Source of the DNA: an uncultured Lachnospiraceae bacterium
GTDB taxonomy: Bacteria; Bacillota; Clostridia; Lachnospirales; Lachnospiraceae
Reading direction: 5' to 3'
Assembly (NCBI GenBank): GCA_949915905.1
Contig: CATLEQ010000005.1
Coordinates: 1 to 39,639, forward strand
Length of the DNA stretch: 39,639 nucleotides
Shown here: piece after piece, positions 32,758 through 39,639 of the stretch
How the letters are laid out: every line of letters begins with the position of its first letter
How positions within the stretch are numbered: the stretch's first letter is position 1
Program-made: the position numbers and the translations under genes
The notes under the pieces: generated by a model
Databases searched by the model: none
The model's input: only the letters and a program-made list of their open reading frames with translations
What the model was told of the DNA's origin: nothing

Positions 32758-34788
32758 TTACTTTTCATGGGCGGACGCCCAAACAGCTGCGTACCCGTCT
32801 ACATAGATCGTGGAATTTGTCGTCTCGTCCCGAATCTCGATTTTCATTTCCCGGGAGTAATCCAACGGAAACAGAAGCGGCTGCAGGTCAAATTCCTTTA
32901 AAACCGCGTCTTCTATCCATGCTTCTATCTCGTCCGGTTTTTCATAGTGCTTGGAATCCTTGCGTCCCACACCCTTTCCTTCCACGCTGACCACGCTTAT
33001 GGAGCGCACGGAATAATCCGGCAGTCCTTTCCCCGGCTCCGCCCCGTATTCCTTCAACAGTCCGCAGGTCTTCGCAAAGAACGGGTACACCACCATCTGA
33101 TTGGAATAATACGGTACTTCCGAGGTCACCTCCACAAAACCAATCGGCGGAGACGTTCGAAGTTCCTCCATCCCCATGCTTTCCACGTCCTTTTCGTAGG
33201 CATCCAAAAGGGCTTCCTTTTCCTCGTCCGTCAGTTTCAGAGCCGTATCCGTGACACCGTCCGACCAGGTGAAACGGGCATCGGACACACGTCTGCTCCG
33301 CCCGGCAAGATAAGCAATGTTTTTATACTCTGCCGTATCATATACGAAAGCGAAGCTCTGCAAGTCTTCCTCGTCTATCGAATACTGCCGGTAAACCTCC
33401 CTTCCGTCTTTCATACGATAACGAACCGTCACCCGGGTTATCCTGCTTGCTCCTTCGTCCGCTCCCCCTTCTATCGCGCCGTTCTCCGAAACCACGGACA
33501 GAATCCACGCAAATGCGGCATCCTTCCCTTCTTCCTTCAAGACATACTTATCAAGCTGCCGTTCCGTCTCATACTGCTCCCCTTTTCCCAACGCACGCAT
33601 ATAGCCCGCATAATTCATGTCCAGTCCGGCGATACTGACCCCGATTTCTTCCACTTCTCCCACTTCAGGCAAGAAAGCATCAAATGAAGAAGCACCCACG
33701 AAAAACACCAAACCCGTCAAGACGACCGCCGCACATTCCAAGGCAAGCTGCCATTTCCGTCGCAGGATTTTCCCCCACGATTTCCCTCCGGCATTTCCCG
33801 CGCCCCATTCCAGCAGGCAATGCACCGTTACCGCCGCCATCACGCCGACCAATGCACTGGCCGCGCCTTCTGCCATGGGATTTTGGGAAAATCCTGACAA
33901 CTCCGTAAACAGACTTCCGCTCCACACTCCGGCGAGAAAGGAAAGTAACCCAAACGCCGCCCGCTCCGCCAGGGGAACGGCAAACATCCGCCCGACCCGC
34001 TCGGTCTTTCGTTTCTTCTGCACCATGGAAAAGAGCAAAAAAGGGAACAGAATCCAGATTAAGGCAGATATGGCATACAAGGCCGACGGCACATGCTCAA
34101 ACACCGCCAGCTTGTCAAACAGATTCTGCCCCGTCAAATGCTCCGCCAAAAAAAGAGGGGACAAGACGATGTCTAACGTTTCAAGCAAAGGGATTCTATA
34201 ATAGGTATGATAATTTGTTTCCGCCCATGTGACAAATACGTTCTCAATCAAAATATGCCCATAGTTCAAACAGAGTGCGTATCCTAAGATTGCCGGAAGA
34301 ACATTTCCGCAAACGGAAAGAAAAAGAATCCCCATATGGTAAAACACAAGAAATACCGCGGTAAATATCAAAATACTATGCCCCGTATAACTGGACGAAT
34401 ATGGCAGAAAGTCCACGTCCAGATTCGCCTCAAACAACCCGCAGGCCGTCATCACCAGCACGAGGGGTGCCACAAAATGCAAAAGTCCATGTACGTACCG
34501 TCCCCAGAATATCGTGCCCTTCCTAACCGGCAAACCATAGTAAAAATCCAGCTTTTTCGGCTGCATCAAATAAAAAAACTCCAAAAAGGAGAGCGCCGCA
34601 CCAAGTCCCGCGAAAATCCACAACTGTTCCTGACTGCCGATGCAAAAAAAACACGACTCCGTACTAAGGCCAAGCCGCACCATCGTCATCAGGGCATATC
34701 CCGCCAGCGTTCCCCAGGACAAAAACGCTACGATATGACCTCTCCCCGCTTCCTTTACCCATTTAAGAAAGTACTTTTCTGATGTCAT
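32758..34788 (-). CDS. ABC-2 type transporter permease with large extracytoplasmic tail
   Basis: The 676-residue protein has about seven transmembrane helices in the first 370 residues, including 'AFLSWGTLAGYALMTMV', 'FAGLGAALSFLEFFYLM' and 'YVHGLLHFVAPLVLVMTACGL'. A hydrophilic domain of about 300 residues follows, likely outside the cell. The segment 'QPKKLDFYYGLPVRKGTIFWGRY' resembles the coupling region of ABC-2 permeases related to antibiotic or lipid exporters common in Lachnospiraceae. Its start overlaps the ATPase gene by 26 nt, so the two proteins form one transporter. The cargo is unknown. Linkage to a lipid kinase hints at envelope function, an inference only. Confidence 0.85.
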   Translation of the reverse strand: MTSEKYFLKWVKEAGRGHIVAFLSWGTLAGYALMTMVRLGLSTESCFFCIGSQEQLWIFAGLGAALSFLEFFYLMQPKKLDFYYGLPVRKGTIFWGRYVHGLLHFVAPLVLVMTACGLFEANLDVDFLPYSSSYTGHSILIFTAVFLVFYHMGILFLSVCGNVLPAILGYALCLNYGHILIENVFVTWAETNYHTYYRIPLLETLDIVLSPLFLAEHLTGQNLFDKLAVFEHVPSALYAISALIWILFPFLLFSMVQKKRKTERVGRMFAVPLAERAAFGLLSFLAGVWSGSLFTELSGFSQNPMAEGAASALVGVMAAVTVHCLLEWGAGNAGGKSWGKILRRKWQLALECAAVVLTGLVFFVGASSFDAFLPEVGEVEEIGVSIAGLDMNYAGYMRALGKGEQYETERQLDKYVLKEEGKDAAFAWILSVVSENGAIEGGADEGASRITRVTVRYRMKDGREVYRQYSIDEEDLQSFAFVYDTAEYKNIAYLAGRSRRVSDARFTWSDGVTDTALKLTDEEKEALLDAYEKDVESMGMEELRTSPPIGFVEVTSEVPYYSNQMVVYPFFAKTCGLLKEYGAEPGKGLPDYSVRSISVVSVEGKGVGRKDSKHYEKPDEIEAWIEDAVLKEFDLQPLLFPLDYSREMKIEIRDETTNSTIYVDGYAAVWASAHEK

Positions 34789-35665
34789 ATCCCGCGCCCT
34801 CCATTTCCGTGATAAACATTTCTTCCAGATTCAGGGGAACCTCGCCTACAAAAATCGGATTTTGCTCCTCTATAAGCGTCTGAATTTCCCCGGTGTCACC
34901 TCTTGTAATCAACGTGACAAACCGCGCGTCCTCATGAAACCGCACAATCTGCGGGCATTCCTTAAGCGCGTCCAGCTTTGCCTCAAGTGGAAACACGCAC
35001 TGGAATTTTCTGGCATTTCCCGCCTGCTTTCGAAAATCCCCCGCCGTGACCACGCCGCCCTTGTGGAGGATGGCGATATTTCCGCAAATATCCTCCAAGT
35101 CCCCCAGCTTGTGCGATGCCACGATTATGGTAAAATCCCGCGCCTTCATCTCCTGCCGGAACAAATTTTTCATAATCTCCGTGGCAATCGGATCCAAACC
35201 GTCAAACACCTCGTCGCAAAAAAGATATTTCGTGCGGGAACACAGTGCCAATATAAGGAACGCCTGCCGTTTCATTCCTTTTGAAAATGTCCGAATCGGC
35301 TGCAGCATGTCCAGATTGAGGGACTCCGCCATATAGGAAACGGATTCCGCGTCCATGTCCGGATACTGCTTCGCAAAAAAATCCGCCATCACCTGGATGG
35401 ACGCATTTGGAAAATAATACGGGTCGTCCGGCAAGTAAAAAACCTTTTCCTTACAAGACGGGGAGAGGAAATCCCCCTCCCCGTCCAACCGTATCTCTCC
35501 AAAATCCGCCTCGATGATGCCGCAAAGCATCCTGAGCAATGTCGTTTTTCCCGCGCCGTTCGTACCCAGCAGTCCAAACATGATGCCGTCCTCTATTTCC
35601 AATGAGACGTGGTTTACCGCACAAACGTCGTCAAAGGATTTTGTCAAATCATGAATCCGGATCAT
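34763..35665 (-). CDS. ABC transporter ATP-binding protein
   Basis: This 300-residue protein has all ABC ATPase motifs: Walker A 'GTNGAGKTT' near 34, a Q-loop region, signature 'FSKGMKRQ' near 130, Walker B 'YLFCDEVFDGLD' near 150, and H-loop 'ASHKL'. The C-terminal 80 residues form an accessory domain common in ABC-2 exporters. It powers the adjacent permease. It overlaps the permease start by 26 nt and follows the diacylglycerol kinase gene after 12 nt, so dagK, ATPase and permease are one operon. The signature is 'FSKG' instead of 'LSGG', seen in other members of this subgroup. Confidence 0.93.
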   Translation of the reverse strand: MIRIHDLTKSFDDVCAVNHVSLEIEDGIMFGLLGTNGAGKTTLLRMLCGIIEADFGEIRLDGEGDFLSPSCKEKVFYLPDDPYYFPNASIQVMADFFAKQYPDMDAESVSYMAESLNLDMLQPIRTFSKGMKRQAFLILALCSRTKYLFCDEVFDGLDPIATEIMKNLFRQEMKARDFTIIVASHKLGDLEDICGNIAILHKGGVVTAGDFRKQAGNARKFQCVFPLEAKLDALKECPQIVRFHEDARFVTLITRGDTGEIQTLIEEQNPIFVGEVPLNLEEMFITEMEGAGYDIRKVLS

Positions 35666-35677
35666 AAGTCTCTCTCC

Positions 35678-36889
35678 TTAAAGTCCCCCGCCAAGCCGTT
35701 CCTCAATCCCTTCCTTGACTTCCTCCTTGAATTCTTCTTTCAGTTCTTCTTTTACTTCCACTTTCGAATTCCGCTTCAAGTCAATTTCCAGACCGCTTTT
35801 CAAGCCGCTCTCCATCTTTTCCTTGGCTTCTTCCTTCAATTCCTCTTTCAACTCGTCCAGTTCGATTTCCAGCTCGATGTCCAGATTTTCATCCAACTCC
35901 GCCACGACCTCTTCGGCCAACTCCGCGGCGGCCGCCTCCACGGTCAGCATCTTCTCTTCCTCGCGCACTTCCTGTTTTTTCCGGTGCAAGTCCGGGATTA
36001 CGTCCTCTTTCACCATGATTTCCAAGGCCTTTCTCCGATTTTCTATCAAGACCTCGCCATGGTTCCCGCCAAATTCCCCGTCCAGCGTCCACGGAATCTC
36101 CTCCTCACATTCAAATCGAATGCTGCCCGTACGGAAACAATACATATGCGTAGAATCAATCTGCTTTCCTAAAAGGGCAGTCACGATTTCATTTACGTCC
36201 AACGGCGTCTTCGGCGTCTTAATCAACGTCACCTCGAACACTCCGTCGTCAAAGGCCACGTTCTGCCCGACGATGCCCTTGAAGCCGCCGACCGAATGCG
36301 AATTCGTCACCATCCCGAACATGAACTCATCTTCGATTGTCTCCCCGTCATGCGTCACTTTGACACGGTAAGACGGCACGTTAAAAATCTTTTTCGTCCC
36401 CTCCAACACGTATGCCAAATGTCCCAAAATATTTTTCATCTTTTGATCCGTCTCATAGGACACGTCCGTAAACAGTCCAAACGCGGCAATATAGACGAAA
36501 TAATTGTTGTTAAACGCACCCACGTCGCAAGCGAACGGTTTCCCGTTCACGGCCACGTCCGCCGCCTCAATCATGTCCTTGGGAATATGCAGGCTACTGG
36601 CGAAATCATTGGTCGTGCCCGCCGGAATATAACCGATTGGCACCTTACCCTCACGCATGGACATGCCTGTCACGACCTCGTCAAGCGTGCCGTCCCCACC
36701 GCTGCATACCACCAGGTCATAGCCCTCCGTATAGGATTTCGTTTTCTCCATGGCATCCTGACGCTGCTGGGTCGGATACACCGTCACCTCGTATCCGCCC
36801 TTCACGAAAGTGTCCAGTACGTCTGAGAGTTGTGGCTTCAAAAGTCCCATTCCTGCATTCGGATTGTAAATAAACAACATCTTTTTCAT
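35678..36889 (-). CDS. diacylglycerol/lipid kinase with acidic coiled-coil tail
   Basis: The start is Met-Lys-Lys-Met at 36889, 9 nt after GGAGG. The 403-residue protein has a DAGK-catalytic domain at 1-130 ('YNPNAGMGLLKP', 'VVCSGGDGTLDEVVTGM', 'PIGYIPAGTTNDFA') and the YegS-like C-terminal half to about 295 ('WTLDGEFGG'). These enzymes phosphorylate diacylglycerol or related lipids with ATP at the membrane. Normal homologues end near residue 300. Here about 105 extra residues are almost all Glu, Lys, Leu and Val in heptad-like order, predicting a long charged helix. The tail is not a frameshift product, because the frame is continuous and repetitive. It leads an operon with an ABC transporter. 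Confidence 0.9.
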   Translation of the reverse strand: MKKMLFIYNPNAGMGLLKPQLSDVLDTFVKGGYEVTVYPTQQRQDAMEKTKSYTEGYDLVVCSGGDGTLDEVVTGMSMREGKVPIGYIPAGTTNDFASSLHIPKDMIEAADVAVNGKPFACDVGAFNNNYFVYIAAFGLFTDVSYETDQKMKNILGHLAYVLEGTKKIFNVPSYRVKVTHDGETIEDEFMFGMVTNSHSVGGFKGIVGQNVAFDDGVFEVTLIKTPKTPLDVNEIVTALLGKQIDSTHMYCFRTGSIRFECEEEIPWTLDGEFGGNHGEVLIENRRKALEIMVKEDVIPDLHRKKQEVREEEKMLTVEAAAAELAEEVVAELDENLDIELEIELDELKEELKEEAKEKMESGLKSGLEIDLKRNSKVEVKEELKEEFKEEVKEGIEERLGGGL

Positions 36890-36921
36890 AAACATATACC
36901 TCCCTGGCGCTTAGGAACTGT

Positions 36922-36953
36922 AAAGGGGCATATCATCTCTGACAGCCCCCTTT
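36922..36953 (-). promoter_or_regulatory. hairpin in the dagK leader
   Basis: AAAGGGG (36922-36928) pairs with CCCCTTT (36947-36953). It is located about 35 nt upstream of dagK and 85 nt past crh; a terminator of the crh operon or a leader element. No T-run. Confidence 0.4.
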
Positions 36954-37039
36954 CACTCATAACCTATTTTTTGGGGTCAAATGTTTTTCCAACTGTGCGT
37001 TTGGATATTTTATTCCCCGCCCCTGGTTCCTATTACAAC

Positions 37040-37294
37040 TCAATTATGCAGAAAAAAAGTTTTAATTCCTTCCGCCGCTTTCTCCTCATCCTCGCCGTCC
37101 GTGAGCACCGTGACATGCTCTCCTTCCGTCAGGCTTAAGCTCATCATGCCCATGATGCTCTTGGCATTGATCTTTTTGTTATCCGCCAAAATAAAAATCT
37201 TGCTCACATACTGGCTCGCCTCCTGTACCAGCAATGCAATCGGCCTTCCATCCAGGCCATTTTCGTGTCTCACGACTACCGGTGTCTCAATCAT
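37040..37294 (-). CDS. HPr-like protein lacking His15 (Crh-like)
   Basis: The 84-residue protein has the HPr fold sequence: 'RHENGLDGRPIALLVQEASQY' and 'NAKSIMGMMSLSLTEGEHVTV'. Position 15, His in HPr and the site of PTS phosphotransfer, is Asp15 here (Leu14-Asp15-Gly16-Arg17-Pro18). Ser46, target of HPr kinase, is kept. Bacillus Crh has Gln at 15 and lies in the same rapZ-yvcK-whiA-crh neighbourhood, so this looks like a Crh counterpart: a regulator of carbon catabolite control unable to carry PTS phosphate. Its ATG overlaps the whiA stop (ATGA), with GGAGG 6 nt upstream. HPr kinase and CcpA genes are not in the window. Confidence 0.9.
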   Translation of the reverse strand: MIETPVVVRHENGLDGRPIALLVQEASQYVSKIFILADNKKINAKSIMGMMSLSLTEGEHVTVLTDGEDEEKAAEGIKTFFLHN

Positions 37295-38250
37295 AGTAAC
37301 CCTCCTTGACTTTTCCTAATCTTATCGGCCATCTCACCAATCTTTCGCAGTCTGTGGTTTACCCCCGACTTGCCGACCGGCGGCGACACAAGTTCCCCCA
37401 ACTCCTTTAATGTCGCGTCCGGATGGGAGAGACGGGCAAGCGCCATGTCCTCCAATCCCTCCGGTAGTTTCTCCAAACCGATGGTGTCCCGCAGATATGT
37501 AATGTCCTCCACCTGCTTCACCGCCGCAGAAACCGTCTTGTTGATATTGGCCGTTTCACAGTTCACCTTGCGGTTTACCGTATTGCGCATCTCTTTTATA
37601 ATCCTTACATTCTCCAGCTCCATAAGAGAAATGTGCGCTTCCATGATATTTAACATATCTACGATTTGCTCGCCTTCTTTCAAGTACACGACATACGTCT
37701 TTTTTCTCTTCACTATCTTGGCATCCATCGAAAAGCCGCACATCAGCTCCTGAACCCGTGCCGCCATCTCACTTGCACCGCACACGATTTCAAAATGATA
37801 GGACTTGTTCGGGTCGCTCATCGAGCCCGCGGCGAGGAACGCGCCACGCAAAAAAGCCCGCCGGCAGCATGGCTGCCGGGTCACGATGGGATTCATCGCC
37901 CTGACCCTCTCAAATCCGTTTTGATACTCGTCTATCATTTTGACCGCCTGCAGGATGCGAAGTGCCTCCTCATGCCGACTCACTATGACAGAATATGAGG
38001 TACTATGCTTTTCCATGTTTCTGCGAATCGAGATATTACCTTCTATATTAAATGTTTTTTTGAGTAATGTAAAGACTTTTCTTGCAACAGCTTTATTTTC
38101 TGTATGAAATTTTATCCCGTAACAACCTCGCCCGTCAATCGTAATGCAGCCGCAAAAGCCGGTAAGTGCAGCCAATTCCGCGATTTGGCAGTGCCTGGCC
38201 TGGCTCCAATGTCTGGAAATTTCCTCCTTTACATTCGCCGAAAATGACAT
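37291..38250 (-). CDS. whiA: WhiA sporulation/division transcription factor
   Basis: The start is Met-Ser-Phe-Ser-Ala at 38250, 6 nt after AGGTGG. The 319-residue protein is complete. It has the LAGLIDADG-like N-terminal domain ('LAALTGFCGCITI' near 25 and 'CCRRAFLRGAFLAAGSMSDPNKSYHFEI' near 115) and the WhiA DNA-binding C-terminus ('MALARLSHPDATLKELGELVSPPVGKSGVNHRLRKI'). In Bacillus it affects division and chromosome segregation, in Streptomyces sporulation. It starts 10 nt after rapZ and overlaps the crh-like gene by 4 nt. Confidence 0.95.
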   Translation of the reverse strand: MSFSANVKEEISRHWSQARHCQIAELAALTGFCGCITIDGRGCYGIKFHTENKAVARKVFTLLKKTFNIEGNISIRRNMEKHSTSYSVIVSRHEEALRILQAVKMIDEYQNGFERVRAMNPIVTRQPCCRRAFLRGAFLAAGSMSDPNKSYHFEIVCGASEMAARVQELMCGFSMDAKIVKRKKTYVVYLKEGEQIVDMLNIMEAHISLMELENVRIIKEMRNTVNRKVNCETANINKTVSAAVKQVEDITYLRDTIGLEKLPEGLEDMALARLSHPDATLKELGELVSPPVGKSGVNHRLRKIGEMADKIRKSQGGLL

Positions 38251-38260
38251 CTTTTTCCAC

Positions 38261-39121
38261 CTATCTTTTCTCAATATCCCGGTGTTCAATGCGTACGCCG
38301 TAATCCTCGTTTTGCTTCACGAACCGGTAAAGTTCGTTCGCCATCGTAACCGAACGGTGCTTCCCACCGGTGCAGCCCACCGCGATTACGAGCTGGTTCT
38401 TCCCCTCCAGAATATAATTCGGCAGCAAAAAACCAATCATGTCTTTGAATTTTTCCAAAAATTCCACCGCCCGATCGCTGTTTAAGACATAATTTTGTAC
38501 CTCCTCGTCATTCCCCGTCTTCTCTTTCAACCCCTCCACATAGTATGGGTTCGGCAGGAAACGCACGTCGAACACGAGATCCGCGTCCTGTGGAAGCCCG
38601 TACTTGAAGCCAAACGACATGACCGTGACGTACAAATTTTTAAAGTCTTTTCCTTCCACGAAAATCTTATCCAGTTCCGCCTTCAATTCCCTCGTCAGCA
38701 TCTTGCTGGTATCCAATATATAGGTCGCTTTCTGCTTTAGGAACGTGATTCGCTCCCGCTCCCTGGCAATGCCCGTCCCGACATGCCCTTCCCCGCCCAA
38801 CGGGTGCTGCCTTCTGGTCTCCTTGTAACGCTTCACCAGTACGTCGTCCTGCGCGTCCAGGAAAAGGATTTCACAGACCGTCCCCTGGCCATCCAGCCAG
38901 GTCGGATGCCCCGCCAGCTCATCCAATGCCTGCCCGTTGCGGATGTCAATCCCAAGTGCCGCCCTCTTGATATGCGCGTCCGGCCCCGACAGCATCTCGA
39001 CAAACCTCGGGATCAAAGGAATCGGCAGATTATCCACACAAAAATATCCCACGTCCTCCAATATTTTCAAAGCGGTGGATTTTCCCGCGCCGGACATCCC
39101 CGTCACAATCACAAGTCTCAT
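38261..39121 (-). CDS. rapZ: RapZ/YvcJ P-loop nucleotide-binding protein
   Basis: The 286-residue protein is a complete RapZ family member: Walker A 'GMSGAGKS' at 8-15, 'GYFCVDNLPIPLIP' near 25-38, 'SFGFKYGLPQDADLVFDVRFLPNP' near 170, and 'IAVGCTGGKHRSV' near 250. YvcJ of Bacillus hydrolyses GTP and affects competence; RapZ of E. coli is an RNase E adaptor for glmZ, controlling amino-sugar synthesis. The exact role here is unknown. Lies between murB and whiA. Confidence 0.95.
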   Translation of the reverse strand: MRLVIVTGMSGAGKSTALKILEDVGYFCVDNLPIPLIPRFVEMLSGPDAHIKRAALGIDIRNGQALDELAGHPTWLDGQGTVCEILFLDAQDDVLVKRYKETRRQHPLGGEGHVGTGIARERERITFLKQKATYILDTSKMLTRELKAELDKIFVEGKDFKNLYVTVMSFGFKYGLPQDADLVFDVRFLPNPYYVEGLKEKTGNDEEVQNYVLNSDRAVEFLEKFKDMIGFLLPNYILEGKNQLVIAVGCTGGKHRSVTMANELYRFVKQNEDYGVRIEHRDIEKR

Positions 39122-39162
39122 ATCTTAACACGCTCCTATTCATAAACCACCACAAATTCCGG

Positions 39163-39639
39163 TCAAAACTCTCCGATTCGCCTTACTTCCGGCTCAAGGC
39201 GCACTCCCGATGCGCTCTCCACCTTTTCCGCCACCTGCTCCATCAGAGAAACAATGTCCGCCGCCGTCGCACCGCCCTTGTTAATCACAAAGCCACAGTG
39301 TTTCTCGGACACCTGCGCGCCGCCGACCGAAAATCCCCTAAGTCCTGCGTCCTCTATCAGCTTCCCGGCAAAATGTCCTTCCGGCCGTTTGAAGGTACTG
39401 CCCGCGCTCGGATACTCCAACGGCTGTTTCTCCATCCTGCGCCGCTTCAACTCATCCATATTTTTTTGAATCTGGTTTACGTCGCCCTTTTTCAATTTCA
39501 AGGCAGCTCCCAATATGACGTCCTCGTTTTGGGCGAATATGCTGGTTCGATAACCCAGTTCCAGTTTTTCCACGGGAATTTCCCGAATTTCCCCGCTCGG
39601 CGCAAGTGCGCGTGCGCCAACGACCACCTGCTTCATTTC
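39163..39639 (-). CDS. murB: MurB, C-terminal part only
   Basis: The frame runs off the right edge, so the N-terminal FAD-binding part is missing. The visible 158 residues are the C-terminal domain of UDP-N-acetylenolpyruvoylglucosamine reductase: 'YPSAGSTFKRPEGHFAGKLIEDAGLRGFSVGGAQVS', 'HCGFVINKGGATA', and the last 'LEPEVRRIG' whose Glu donates the proton in known MurB. The enzyme reduces the enolpyruvyl group to make UDP-MurNAc for the wall. It precedes rapZ by 41 nt. Confidence 0.93.
   Translation of the reverse strand, partial: EMKQVVVGARALAPSGEIREIPVEKLELGYRTSIFAQNEDVILGAALKLKKGDVNQIQKNMDELKRRRMEKQPLEYPSAGSTFKRPEGHFAGKLIEDAGLRGFSVGGAQVSEKHCGFVINKGGATAADIVSLMEQVAEKVESASGVRLEPEVRRIGEF

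Overview
The window looks like chromosomal DNA of a Clostridia bacterium, most likely Lachnospiraceae. The grounds are a type III glutamine synthetase, class II fructose-bisphosphate aldolase, a LytTR two-component pair, an ABC-2 system with a lipoprotein-like permease tail, Rpn/PD-(D/E)XK proteins, a murB-rapZ-whiA-crh cluster, AGGAGG-type ribosome binding sites and mid-range GC. Genus and species cannot be given from sequence alone. Almost every gene is on the minus strand; degV (21468-22373) is the only confident plus-strand gene.

Layout, left to right. 1-1056: truncated NCS2/AzgA-like purine permease. 1212-5985: operon of a circularly permuted, doubly membrane-anchored GH3 glycosidase and a lipoprotein. 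6191-8266: GHKL histidine kinase and LytTR response regulator. 8354-9256: Rpn-family protein. 9257-10341: gene-poor stretch with a well-formed promoter, a 57-bp tandem repeat, a strong terminator and a 157-bp palindromic element. 10342-13088: class Ic aspartate aminotransferase, a UPF0145 protein and a membrane MerR regulator. 13313-19584: three paralogous FecR/TPR/YD-repeat lipoproteins with an Rpn-family gene between them; two share about 1 kb of nearly identical 5' sequence and then diverge abruptly. 19736-22373: DUF4143 AAA ATPase and DegV. 22477-26267: truncated aminotransferase, glnA(III) and fba. 26394-27613: GH25 lysozyme and tRNA-Glu(CTC). 27784-32616: a REC-CoA-disulfide reductase-rhodanese-sulfite-reductase fusion behind fapA, which carries an in-frame amber codon. 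32758-36889: ABC transporter and diacylglycerol kinase. 37040-39639: crh-like, whiA, rapZ and the 3' part of murB.

Genes that appear to work together: murB-rapZ-whiA-crh (wall precursor synthesis, nucleotide/PTS signalling, division); dagK-ABC ATPase-permease (12-nt gap, then 26-nt overlap); fapA with the redox fusion (12-nt gap); GH3 with its lipoprotein (16-nt gap); merR with ybjQ-like (20-nt overlap, MerR-type promoter); and the FecR lipoprotein array.

Most worth checking: the REC-redox fusion, the amber codon in fapA, the mosaic FecR array, the HPr paralogue with Asp at position 15, the repeat-bearing transcription unit at 9760-10165, and the aminotransferase remnant abutting glnA.
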